Part shown: piece after piece, positions 43,906-51,856 of the stretch
How the letters are laid out: each line of letters opens with the position of its first letter
Position numbering within the stretch: position 1 is the first letter of the stretch
Origin: Collinsella aerofaciens
Lineage (GTDB): Bacteria; Actinomycetota; Coriobacteriia; Coriobacteriales; Coriobacteriaceae
Direction of reading: 5' to 3'
Assembly (NCBI GenBank): GCA_008680965.1
Contig: NAKE01000001.1
Coordinates: forward strand, 434,001 to 498,000
Length of the DNA: 64,000 nucleotides
Translations under genes and position numbers: made by a program
The notes under the pieces: model-generated
Seen by the model: the letters and a program-made list of their open reading frames with translations, nothing else
What the model was told of the DNA's origin: nothing
The model's database searches: none

Positions 43906-43968
43906 TTAGGGAATCGCTTCTCATCCAAAAAATCCGCTTGACTGTATTGCCGCAACACAGCGCAACGT

Positions 43969-43999
43969 AAGGGGTGTCCGATAACGGGCGCCCCTTTTT
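43969..43999 (+). terminator. Terminator-like hairpin in the DASS transporter leader
   Basis: AAGGGGTGTCC (43969-43979) pairs with GGGCGCCCCTT (43986-43996) with a G-T pair and one bulge, followed by TTT. It lies 54 bases before the transporter start, so it could be an attenuator or the end of the upstream transcript. Confidence 0.5.
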
Positions 44000-44052
44000 A
44001 AGCGGCAACGTGGCTGCGAATCCGGAGCGCCCCCAACAAGAAAGGTGGGGAG

Positions 44053-45510
44053 ATGGAAGCGGAAAAGAAGGCGTTTAAGATCACCAAGCGCGAAATTGGC
44101 TTTGTGCTGGGTATCGTTGTCTTTTTGCTGGTGAAGTTTCTTCCTTTGGCGGAGCTGAGCTCGACGGTCGAGCTCACGGTCGGCGGTCAGACCTGTCTGG
44201 CACTGACGCTCGCCACGGTGGTGTTCTGGGCATGTGGCGTGGCACAGCCGGGCTTTGTGGGCCTGCTCTACTGCGCGCTGCTCGTTCTGTTTAAGGTGTG
44301 CGTGGACGACACAGGCGCCGCGAGCGTCTCGGCGACGGTCGCCTCCACGTTTAGCTCCTGGACCAAGGCCACCATGTGGCTCGTTATCGGCGCCTACCTC
44401 ATCGCCAGCGCGGTCAAGGAGTCGGGCCTGGGCGAGCGCATCGCCTACGCGTTCATGCTCAAGTTCGTGCGCGACGCCAAGTCGCTCATCATCTCGATCT
44501 TCGCGCTCACCTTTGTGCTGTCGCTGCTGATCCCGCATCCGTTCCCCCGCGCCTTCCTCATCCTCGCCGTCGTCTCGGTCATTGCCGAGTCCGCCGGCTA
44601 CGGTGACGACGACAAGGGCAAGCTCGGCTTCCTCGTGTTTGCCGCTGCCGCCCCGGGTTCCATGTTCTTCCTGACGGGCGACTCCACGCTTAACCCGCTC
44701 GTTGCGCAGTACAGTGCCGAGGCCGGCGGCATGAGCCCGTCCTTCGTCGACTGGTTCCTGTACATGAGCGTGCCTATGCTGGTTGCGCTGCTGTGCACCC
44801 TGTTCCTGGGCCTTTTCCTCTTTAAGCCCAGCAAGGAGCTCGTCTACGATCGCGAGCAGATCGTGGCCAAGCAGGCCGCGCTCGGCAAGCTCTCCGTCAA
44901 GGAGATCCGCACCATCGTGTGGCTTGTCATCGCCATCGCGCTGTGGCTCACCGTCTCGGGCGACTATATCGGCTGGGTCACCCTGGCCATTGGCGTTGCT
45001 CTCGCCATGCCCATCATCGGCGAAGTCCTCACTCCCGCCAGCTGGAACGCTGTCGACATCAAGTCCCTCATGTTCCTGACGGCCGCCATGGCCGTGGGCT
45101 CCGTGGGCGGTGCCACCGGCATGAACGCCTGGATCGCCGACGTCGTGCTCCCCAGCTCCGTGCCTGAGAACATCTTCCTGTTCGCCCTGCTCGTCGCCGC
45201 GCTTTCCATGATCATCCACATGTTCATGGGCTCGGTCATGGCCGTGCTCGGCGTGTGCGTGCCGGCATTTATCAGCTTTGCCGCCGGCTCCAGCGTGAGC
45301 CCACTCGCCGTGGCGCTCATCGTCTTCACGTCCATCAACATCCACTACATCCTGCCGTTCCATAACCTGCCGATCCTTATCGGCGAAGGCAAGGACGCCG
45401 GCGGCTACACCTCCAAAGAGGCTATGCGCATGGGCATCCCCCTCACCGCGGTCGTCTTTGTCGTCGTGCTGGTCGAGGCCGCCTGGTTCCACCTCTTTGG
45501 CCTGATGTAA
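44053..45510 (+). CDS. DASS (SLC13/CitT) family anion:sodium symporter
   Basis: A 485-residue protein with about twelve helices. The start ATG 44053 follows GGTGGGGAG. Helices with WLVIGAYLIASAV and LSLLIPHPFPRAFLIL, then GDSTLNPLV, and FTSINIHYILPFHNLPILIGEG near the C-terminus are the SNT-like substrate and sodium site regions (SNT becomes DST here). DASS carriers take up citrate, dicarboxylates or sulfate with Na+. It is followed by ubiD and ubiX, so it may import the decarboxylase substrate or exchange it for product, but that is inferred. Confidence 0.87.
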   Translation: MEAEKKAFKITKREIGFVLGIVVFLLVKFLPLAELSSTVELTVGGQTCLALTLATVVFWACGVAQPGFVGLLYCALLVLFKVCVDDTGAASVSATVASTFSSWTKATMWLVIGAYLIASAVKESGLGERIAYAFMLKFVRDAKSLIISIFALTFVLSLLIPHPFPRAFLILAVVSVIAESAGYGDDDKGKLGFLVFAAAAPGSMFFLTGDSTLNPLVAQYSAEAGGMSPSFVDWFLYMSVPMLVALLCTLFLGLFLFKPSKELVYDREQIVAKQAALGKLSVKEIRTIVWLVIAIALWLTVSGDYIGWVTLAIGVALAMPIIGEVLTPASWNAVDIKSLMFLTAAMAVGSVGGATGMNAWIADVVLPSSVPENIFLFALLVAALSMIIHMFMGSVMAVLGVCVPAFISFAAGSSVSPLAVALIVFTSINIHYILPFHNLPILIGEGKDAGGYTSKEAMRMGIPLTAVVFVVVLVEAAWFHLFGLM

Positions 45511-45605
45511 GCGGTCGAGCGCCCCGGCTGTAAGCAGCCAAGCGCTTGAACTTCGAGTGGTCGAGCGCTCCATTTGTGAGCGCCGCGGCCCCATTACGTT
45601 ACCCC

Positions 45606-45630
45606 GTCCGGCGGCACCCCGTCGCCGGAC
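45606..45630 (+). promoter_or_regulatory. Stem-loop in the ubiD leader
   Basis: GTCCGGCG and CGCCGGAC with a nine-base loop, 22 bases before the ubiD start. The ribosome site AAGGAG lies outside it. It may stabilise the mRNA; no T-run. Confidence 0.45.
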
Positions 45631-45652
45631 ACTCTCCCGAAAGGAGTACGCC

Positions 45653-47140
45653 ATGTCCACTACCGATGCTTCCCAGATCCACGACCTGCGTTCCGCGCTC
45701 GACTTTTTGCGTGAGATGCCGGGCCAGCTGCTCGAGACCGACACCCAGGTCGATCCCGATGCCGAGGTCTCGGGCGTCTACCGTCACGTCGGTGCTGGCG
45801 GCACCGTCATGCGCCCGACCAAAGAGGGTCCGGCGATGGTCTTCAACAACGTCAAGGGCTTTGACGACGCCAAGGTCTGCATCGGTATGCTTGCCAGCCG
45901 CAAGCGCGTTGCCGCCCTGCTCGACCTGGACGAGGAGCACCTGGGCCTCGAGATCGGCAAGCGCTTCGAGAACCTGATCGCCCCCGAGCAGATCGCCGAG
46001 GGCAAGCACGTCGACTGCCAGGAGGTCGTGTACAAGGCGACCGACGAGGGCTTTGACCTGCGCAAGATCGTTCCCGCTCCCACCAACACGCCCGTTGACG
46101 GCGGCCCCTACATCACCATGGGCCTCGCCTATGGCACGAGCCCCGATGGCACCCAGTCCGACGTAACCATCCACCGCTTCTCCTGCGTCGACAAGGACAA
46201 GCTCGCCATGTGGATCACCCCGGGCAGCCGTCACCTGGGTGCGTTCTTTGACGAGTACTGCCAGCGCGGCGAGGATATGCCCATCTCCATCTCCATCGGC
46301 CTGGACCCCGCCGTGTACATGTGCTGCGGCTTCGAGGCTCCCACCACGCCGCTCGGCTTCAACGAGCTGCAGATCGCCGGCGCCCTGCGCGGCCGCGCCG
46401 TCGAGCTTGCCGACTGCGTCACCGTTCCGCAGAAGTGCATTGCCAATGCCGAGTACGTGCTCGAGGGCTACCTCATGCACGACGAGACCATCAACGAGGA
46501 TGTCAACGGCCACGGCTACGCCATGCCCGAGTTCCCCGGCTACACCGGTGGCGCCAAGGTCTGCCCGGTGATCAAGATCACCGCCGTCACCACGCGCGTC
46601 AACCCCATTATGGAGAGCTGCATCGGCCCTTCGCACGAGCACGTGTCCATGGCCGGTATCCCCACCGAGGCCTCCATCTACAAGATGGTCGAGACCGCTA
46701 TCCCGGGCCGCCTGCTCAACGTTCACGCCGCTCCCTGCGGTGGCGGCAAGTTCGTTGCCATCATGCAGTTCAAGAAGTCGAGCAAAAATGACGAGGGCCG
46801 TCAGCGCAACGCCGCCATGCTCGCCTTCTCGGCGTTCTCCGAGCTCAAGCACGTCATCCTTGTCGACGAGGATGTCGACATCTTCGATATGAGCGACGTG
46901 ATGTGGGCCATGACCACGCGCTTCCAGGCCGACGTGGACCTCATCACCATCCCCGGTTGCCACTGCCACGTGCTCGATCCGTCCAACGACCCCGCGTTCG
47001 ATCCTTCGATCCGCGAGCACGGTATCGCCTGCAAGGCCATCTTCGACTGCACGGTTCCGTTTAACCTCAAGAAGAACTTCATCCGCTCGCAGTTCATGGA
47101 GATCGACAAGGACAAGTGGGCCGCCGAGCTCGCCTTCTAG
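45653..47140 (+). CDS. UbiD-family prFMN-dependent decarboxylase, LpdC (gallate decarboxylase) type
   Basis: A 495-residue protein. ATG 45653 has AAGGAG seven bases upstream. It begins with a UbiD N-domain (LRSALDFLREMPGQLLE), includes NNVKGFDDAKVCIGM, and the core segment EYVLEGYLMHDETINEDVNGHG (about residues 266-287) holds the catalytic Glu pair. GPSHEHVSMAG and ILVDEDVDIFDMSDVMWA are typical of the LpdC/VdcC group of 4-hydroxybenzoate/gallate-type decarboxylases. It needs prFMN and Mn/K. UbiX follows after 33 bases. The substrate is most likely a hydroxyaromatic acid such as gallate or protocatechuate, but the specificity is not proved. Confidence 0.9.
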   Translation: MSTTDASQIHDLRSALDFLREMPGQLLETDTQVDPDAEVSGVYRHVGAGGTVMRPTKEGPAMVFNNVKGFDDAKVCIGMLASRKRVAALLDLDEEHLGLEIGKRFENLIAPEQIAEGKHVDCQEVVYKATDEGFDLRKIVPAPTNTPVDGGPYITMGLAYGTSPDGTQSDVTIHRFSCVDKDKLAMWITPGSRHLGAFFDEYCQRGEDMPISISIGLDPAVYMCCGFEAPTTPLGFNELQIAGALRGRAVELADCVTVPQKCIANAEYVLEGYLMHDETINEDVNGHGYAMPEFPGYTGGAKVCPVIKITAVTTRVNPIMESCIGPSHEHVSMAGIPTEASIYKMVETAIPGRLLNVHAAPCGGGKFVAIMQFKKSSKNDEGRQRNAAMLAFSAFSELKHVILVDEDVDIFDMSDVMWAMTTRFQADVDLITIPGCHCHVLDPSNDPAFDPSIREHGIACKAIFDCTVPFNLKKNFIRSQFMEIDKDKWAAELAF

Positions 47141-47173
47141 TAAGTAGCCCTACCAAGTAGTTAAGGAGTTGTC

Positions 47174-47752
47174 ATGCCTGAGTCTTCTGTTCGTCCCCGT
47201 CGCATTGTCGTTGGCGTGTCTGGCGCCAGCGGTGCGGCACTGGGCCTTGAATGCCTCAAATGCCTGCGCCAGGCCGGCGCTGAGTCGGCGCTTGTCGTCA
47301 CGCGCGGGGGAGAGATCACCATCGAGCAGGAGCTCGGCATGACGCTCGACGAGTTTGCGTGCTATGCCGATGTGGTCTACGACAACAAGAACATTGGCGC
47401 TGCCATCGCAAGCGGCACCTATCCGGTCGACGGCATGATCGTGGCTCCCTGCTCCATGAAGACGCTCGCCGGCATCGCGAGCGGCTACAGCGAAAACCTG
47501 TTGCTGCGTGCGGCCGATGTGCAGATGAAAGAGCAGCGCCGCCTGGTGCTTATGGTGCGCGAGACGCCCTTCAGTGCGATTCATGTCGACAACATGGCAC
47601 GCCTGGCGCGCGTGCCGGGCGTCATGCTCATGCCGCCCATGCTCACGTTTTACAACGGCCCCGTCACGCTCGATGAGGCGGTGCATCACATCGCCGCCAA
47701 GGCACTCGAGGCCGTCGGCGTGTCGTGCGCCAACTATAAGCGCTGGTCATAG
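47174..47752 (+). CDS. ubiX: UbiX-family flavin prenyltransferase
   Basis: A 192-residue protein with AAGGAG upstream of ATG 47174. GVSGASGAALG (14-24) binds the FMN phosphate. APCSMKTLAGIASGYSENLL near 97 and LVLMVRETPFS near 122 are the UbiX/Pad1 core, with Ser and Arg/Glu contacts to the prenyl phosphate. It adds a dimethylallyl group to FMN to give prFMN for UbiD. It corresponds to LpdB beside LpdC. A terminator follows at 47785-47816, so ubiD-ubiX end here. Confidence 0.95.
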   Translation: MPESSVRPRRIVVGVSGASGAALGLECLKCLRQAGAESALVVTRGGEITIEQELGMTLDEFACYADVVYDNKNIGAAIASGTYPVDGMIVAPCSMKTLAGIASGYSENLLLRAADVQMKEQRRLVLMVRETPFSAIHVDNMARLARVPGVMLMPPMLTFYNGPVTLDEAVHHIAAKALEAVGVSCANYKRWS

Positions 47753-47784
47753 GCATCTTTAGGGTAGGATACGAGTAGTGTTTG

Positions 47785-47816
47785 AGCCCGCTGCCCCTGT
47801 GGGCGGCGGGCTTTTC
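47785..47816 (+). terminator. Intrinsic terminator after ubiX
   Basis: AGCCCGC-T-GCCC / GGGC-G-GCGGGCT stem (47785-47796, 47801-47812), then TTTTCG. A clear GC-rich stem with T-run. Confidence 0.8.
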
Positions 47817-47843
47817 GTGTCAAAGGGTGTGTCGGGAGAACCT

Positions 47844-48713
47844 ATGCAGACGGGTATGTATGCGATTAGCGAGATGGCGAGCTTGTTTAATGTTTCGCGC
47901 CAAACGCTCATCTACTACGACAAGATCGGTCTGTTTAAACCCGCTGTGGTTAACGAAAAAGGCTACCGTTTCTATTCGCCCACGCAGATCCCGCTCATGC
48001 GTCTGATCTGCATGCTGCGCGACTTGGGACTGGAGCTCGACGAGATCGATCGCCTGACCTCGACGTTCGACATTGGAGAGATGACCGACCACCTGCGCTC
48101 GCGGGTGCAGGCGCTCGACGAGCAGATTGCCGGGCTCAAAGCCGAGCGTGCGAGCGTGCAGGAGCGGCTGAGTTTTTACGACGAGGCGGTCTATTGGCGC
48201 GAGCGCGAGGGCAAACCGGAGCTCAAGCAATTCGAGCGCCGCTACGTGGTCTTTGAGGAGTTCCCGGGCGATATCGAGCGTGGCCGCTCGATGCTGCACC
48301 CCACGCTCATGCGGGCGATTCTGCACATGCGTGCGCTCACGGGCACACGCCCCATGCGCGGTTGGGGCGCCATGCTGCGTCGCGAGGCGCTGCATTCCGG
48401 CGACCCCATCGCCGGTGCCGGCTCCTTTGCCGTGCTGCCGCGCGGAGCCGAGGAAATGCTACCGAGCGATCCTGCCGATCTGGCAGAGATTGGCGTCGAG
48501 GTGCTGCCCGAGGGCACGTACCTGTGCATGAGTCGCTGGGGTATGCCGTACGAGCCCGAGGGCATTCGTACCATCGTGACCTGCATGGACAGGCACGCGC
48601 TCCAGCCCATCGGCAATGCCTTTGACTTTTGCTACTTGGACACCACGAGCTACGATGAGTCCCATCAAGAGGACTTCTGCTGCATCCAAATCCCCGTCGC
48701 CCTCCAGATGTGA
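47844..48713 (+). CDS. MerR-family regulator
   Basis: A 289-residue protein. ATG 47844 has GGGAGA seven bases upstream. The MerR HTH is complete: YAISEMASLFNVSRQTLIYYDKIGLFKP (near 6-33), then GYRFYSP, and a helical dimer arm (about 70-115). The C-terminal 160 residues resemble the GyrI-like ligand domain of BmrR (YVVFEEFPG). It lies 28 bases after the ubiX terminator on the same strand, so it could control the decarboxylase locus, but this is inferred. Its stop codon falls inside a TGTGACAAAGGG palindrome. Confidence 0.87.
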   Translation: MQTGMYAISEMASLFNVSRQTLIYYDKIGLFKPAVVNEKGYRFYSPTQIPLMRLICMLRDLGLELDEIDRLTSTFDIGEMTDHLRSRVQALDEQIAGLKAERASVQERLSFYDEAVYWREREGKPELKQFERRYVVFEEFPGDIERGRSMLHPTLMRAILHMRALTGTRPMRGWGAMLRREALHSGDPIAGAGSFAVLPRGAEEMLPSDPADLAEIGVEVLPEGTYLCMSRWGMPYEPEGIRTIVTCMDRHALQPIGNAFDFCYLDTTSYDESHQEDFCCIQIPVALQM

Positions 48714-48737
48714 CAAAGGAGCGGTCCTTTTATCACA
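48708..48737. repeat. TGTGACAAAGGG palindrome, copy 5
   Basis: ATGTGACAAAGGA-GCGG-TCCTTTTATCACAT. The TGA at 48711-48713 is the MerR stop codon, so the repeat has supplied or overlapped the gene end. Confidence 0.83.
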
Positions 48738-48814
48738 TTCCATGCGAGCTCCAGTGCCGTCTGGGGGTATAAGGTTAGCAAGTGTTTATTTGCGAGGCCT
48801 AAGGGGCGCCCCGT

Positions 48815-49684
48815 ATGGATATCGATAACTTTGAATGGTGGTATAGCGAGGGCGAGGCTCCGGACGAGGAGTGGGACGAGCCCGCGCCGCGTGACGTGTC
48901 GAGCGACGAGGACGAGACCGGCGACGATGCCGCTGTCGAGCCTGATGCCGCCTCCGACCCCGTCGAGCCCCTGACCTTTGAACAGGCCTGGGCCCAGGCC
49001 GAGGCCGACGAGGCTAAGGCCGATGCCACGGCCACACTCGATGAGCCGGCGGACATGTCCATCTCGCCGGCCAAGACCCCGCAGCCGCGCCACACCATCG
49101 ACCCCGGCAGTACAGCATCTTTCAGCATTCTCGACGTGCCCTCGCAGGGTGCCCAAGCGCCCGCACCCACGCATCGCCCCAATCTGTCTCGCGAGGAGGA
49201 TGCGGGACGTCGCTCGCCGCTTGGCCCCATCCTCATCGCCTTCATGGCCGGCGTTATCGCCTGCTCGGCAATCGGCAGCATCTGGGGTCATGTCGAGCGG
49301 CAGCGCCAAGACGCCGCCAAGGTCGAGATGTCCGTCGAGCAATCGCTCAGCCGCACGCGCTCGGTGCATGTGTCGGTCGAGGTTAAGGACGGCGCGACGT
49401 GGGATACCGCGCGCGGCGACAGCCAAATGCTCGTCCATATCGTGGGCCGCACGCTCAGGGGACAAGCAATCGACGAGTACCAATACGTCAATTCCGAAGG
49501 TGACGGTATCGAGCTCAAGCCCGGCGACTACGAGCTCACGGTCGATGAGCCGCCCGTCGCCACCGACGGCACGCGTTACCGCGCCTCAAAGCGCATGGTC
49601 CCGGTGAGTTTTAATTCGCAAGCACCCGATACGGTCGATAGCGCGCCGCAGGGTGGGTTTGACCTTTATGCTATTGCTCAATAA
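48815..49684 (+). CDS. Acidic single-pass membrane protein of unknown function
   Basis: A 289-residue protein starting at ATG 48815; no strong ribosome site is seen. The first 130 residues are disordered and very acidic (EEWDEPAPRD, SSDEDETGDD). One helix (about 136-156) is followed by an exterior domain of about 130 residues that is beta-rich: HVSVEVKDGATWD, GDYELTVDEPP, ending GGFDLYAIAQ. I recognise no family. The layout (cytoplasmic acidic tail, helix, small outer domain) resembles actinobacterial envelope proteins of unknown role. It is transcribed on the same strand as the epimerase-like gene 79 bases later. Confidence 0.6.
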   Translation: MDIDNFEWWYSEGEAPDEEWDEPAPRDVSSDEDETGDDAAVEPDAASDPVEPLTFEQAWAQAEADEAKADATATLDEPADMSISPAKTPQPRHTIDPGSTASFSILDVPSQGAQAPAPTHRPNLSREEDAGRRSPLGPILIAFMAGVIACSAIGSIWGHVERQRQDAAKVEMSVEQSLSRTRSVHVSVEVKDGATWDTARGDSQMLVHIVGRTLRGQAIDEYQYVNSEGDGIELKPGDYELTVDEPPVATDGTRYRASKRMVPVSFNSQAPDTVDSAPQGGFDLYAIAQ

Positions 49685-49763
49685 CTGCGCCTGCCGCTCA
49701 GCCCTGCTGCCAAGAGTGGGACAATAACCCTCGACACTGTTGTTTACTTTTGGAGGAAGTAGC

Positions 49764-50657
49764 ATGTCCACCGTCACTACCATCAAGCGCGGCGGCCTCA
49801 CCGCGGCCATCGATTCCATGGGCGCCCAGCTCACGAGCCTTGCCCTCAACGGCAATGAGTATCTGTGGCAGGGCGACCCGGCCTTTTGGGGCAAGCACGC
49901 GCCCATCCTGTTCCCTATCGTGGGATCGCTGCGCAACAACACGGCGACGTCTGCCGCCGGCACCTGCGAGATGGCGCGCCACGGCATCGCACGCATTGTC
50001 GAGCACAAATTGGTCGAGGTATCGGAGGACGGCTCCTCGGTAACCTACGAGATCACCGATACGCCCGAGTCGCTCAAGGCCTTTCCCTTCCACTTTAAGC
50101 TCAACATGACCTATGCCCTGACCGGCGATGCCACGCTCACGCAGACCTTTGCCGTCACTAACACCGGCGACGTAGACCTGCCGTTCTCGGTGGGTGGCCA
50201 CCCTGCGTTTAACGTGCCCGCCCCCGGCGCCGAGGACGAGGCGTTCGAGGATTACGAGCTGGCGTTTACCGAGGCTTGGACTAACGAGGCCCCCGTCATC
50301 ACGCCCGATGGCCTTATGACGTTCGAGGGTAGCTACAAGGCCCCCGATAACTCGGACGTGCTGCCCATCACGCACCGCAGCTTCGATAACGACGCCATCA
50401 TGTTCACCGATACCCCGGGCTCCACGCTCACGCTGCGCGGCCGCAAGTCGGGCCACGGCGTCAAGATCGACTTTGAGGGCTTTAAGTACATCGGCGTGTG
50501 GTCTGCCGCCAACGACGCTCCGTTTGTGGCGCTCGAGCCCTGGACCGGTCACACCACCATGGACACCGAGGACGATGTCTTTGAGCACAAGGTCAACACC
50601 ATCAACTTGGCTCCCGGCGCTACCGATAAACGCAGCTTTAGCGTCACCTTGCTCTAG
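49764..50657 (+). CDS. Aldose 1-epimerase family protein
   Basis: A 297-residue protein. ATG 49764 has GGAGGAAG seven bases upstream. LTSLALNGNEYLWQGDPAFWG-x-HAPILFPIVG near residue 25 is the GalM/YeaD-like start. FPFHFKLNMTYAL, and VGGHPAFNVP with its central His, are the catalytic region, and ALEPWTGH near the end carries the Glu. It probably interconverts sugar anomers or acts on a hexose-6-phosphate; which sugar is unknown. A nested hairpin with a terminator follows. Confidence 0.87.
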   Translation: MSTVTTIKRGGLTAAIDSMGAQLTSLALNGNEYLWQGDPAFWGKHAPILFPIVGSLRNNTATSAAGTCEMARHGIARIVEHKLVEVSEDGSSVTYEITDTPESLKAFPFHFKLNMTYALTGDATLTQTFAVTNTGDVDLPFSVGGHPAFNVPAPGAEDEAFEDYELAFTEAWTNEAPVITPDGLMTFEGSYKAPDNSDVLPITHRSFDNDAIMFTDTPGSTLTLRGRKSGHGVKIDFEGFKYIGVWSAANDAPFVALEPWTGHTTMDTEDDVFEHKVNTINLAPGATDKRSFSVTLL

Positions 50658-50687
50658 AGGTTCCGCCGCTCGGTCGATGCTGCGTGC

Positions 50688-50778
50688 CGTCCAGAGCGAT
50701 AATTTGTCATTCAAAAGGCAAGGCATAGACCTTCTGGTCATGCCTTGTCTTTTTCATGCCACTTGTTCGCTCTGGACG
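50688..50778 (+). terminator. Nested hairpin containing a terminator after the epimerase-like gene
   Basis: Outer perfect 12-bp arms (50688-50699 and 50767-50778, CGTCCAGAGCGA) enclose an inner stem CAAGGCAT..GACC / GGTC-ATGCCTTG (50719-50747) that is followed by TCTTTTT. The inner part is a normal terminator. Confidence 0.75.
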
Positions 50779-50920
50779 TCGCTCGCCGGCATTGCCAAAA
50801 CATCGACGTCCCCAATGACTACCATGTGTCTATTAATTTTTCGAGCTTGTGCTGCACTGCTGGTCGCTGGCGTATATCCTGTTAAGTCGTCAGCATACGA
50901 TTCAACAGGGAAGGCAGATT

Positions 50921-51847
50921 ATGCATTCTCCCCATCAGCGCGACGCGCATCCACAGCCGGTGTGCAGCCGTCGCATCTTCTTGGGTAGCGCTCTCGCTGC
51001 GAGCGCTTCCGTCGTCGCCGGCGCGCTCGCCGGCTGTCAGCGTCCGTCCACGCTCAAGGTGGTTCAGCCCACGACGGGCGGCGGTCGCGACGACCTGTCC
51101 GATTCCGTGATCGGCAAGGACAAGATCCGCATTGGCATGGAGGCGGCCTACGCCCCGTACAACTGGCAGGTTTCCGAAGCCAGTGAGTACACTATCCCCA
51201 TCGACAACGTGCAGGGCGCCTATGCCGATGGCTACGACGTGCAGATCGCCAAGATCGTCTGCAAGGCCCTCGGTGGCGAGCCCGTTGCCGTCAAGCAGAG
51301 CTTCTCGGGCCTCATCGATTCGCTCAACAACGGCCAGATCGACCTCATCATCGCCGGTATGAGCGCCACGCCCGAGCGCGAGGAGTCGGTCGGCTTCTCC
51401 GACCCGTACTTTATTGGCTACTTTGGCCTGTTCGTAAAAGAGGGTTCCCCCTACCAAAACGCCACCAAGCTCAGCGACTTTAGCGGTGCCACGGTACTCG
51501 GCCAAAAGGACACCATGCTCGACACCGTCATCGACGAGATTCCGGGCGTTGTGCACAAGAACCCGGTCGACTCCGTCCCCACGGTGTTCTCGAATCTGCT
51601 GCAGGGCACGTGCGACGCCGTGACTTACAACACCGAGAACGAGAAGGGCTATATGGCCCAAAACCCGGGTATCGTCCCTATTCATTTTGCCGAGGGCGAG
51701 GGCTTTAAGCAGGAGGTCGCGGCAAACGTCGGCTGTCGCAAGGGCTCGGACAAACTGCTTAAACTCATCGACAAGACACTCAAGGGCATTAGCCAAGAGG
51801 AACGCGACCAAATGTGGGACGCGTGCCTCGACCGCCAGCCGGCATAG
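50921..51847 (+). CDS. Amino-acid ABC transporter substrate-binding lipoprotein
   Basis: A 308-residue protein. ATG 50921 has GGGAAGG before it. The N-terminus has SRRIFLGSALAAS, a Tat-type RR motif, and a lipobox LAGC with Cys39. SBP_bac_3 features follow: IRIGMEAAYAPYNWQ, QIAKIVCKALGG, LIDSLNNGQIDLIIAGMSATPERE, and GFSDPYF. It binds a polar amino acid (cystine, arginine or lysine types are closest) outside the cell and feeds the permease. The gap to the permease is nine bases. The ligand cannot be fixed by eye. Confidence 0.9.
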   Translation: MHSPHQRDAHPQPVCSRRIFLGSALAASASVVAGALAGCQRPSTLKVVQPTTGGGRDDLSDSVIGKDKIRIGMEAAYAPYNWQVSEASEYTIPIDNVQGAYADGYDVQIAKIVCKALGGEPVAVKQSFSGLIDSLNNGQIDLIIAGMSATPEREESVGFSDPYFIGYFGLFVKEGSPYQNATKLSDFSGATVLGQKDTMLDTVIDEIPGVVHKNPVDSVPTVFSNLLQGTCDAVTYNTENEKGYMAQNPGIVPIHFAEGEGFKQEVAANVGCRKGSDKLLKLIDKTLKGISQEERDQMWDACLDRQPA

Positions 51848-51856
51848 GGAGGCAGC

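Noticed and set aside
43921..45744. A 607-codon open frame on the minus strand
   Set aside because: It is antisense to the DASS transporter; composition is shadow-like (Gly, His, Asp and Arg rich).
45599..47020. A 473-codon open frame opposite ubiD
   Set aside because: Antisense shadow of a clear UbiD gene.
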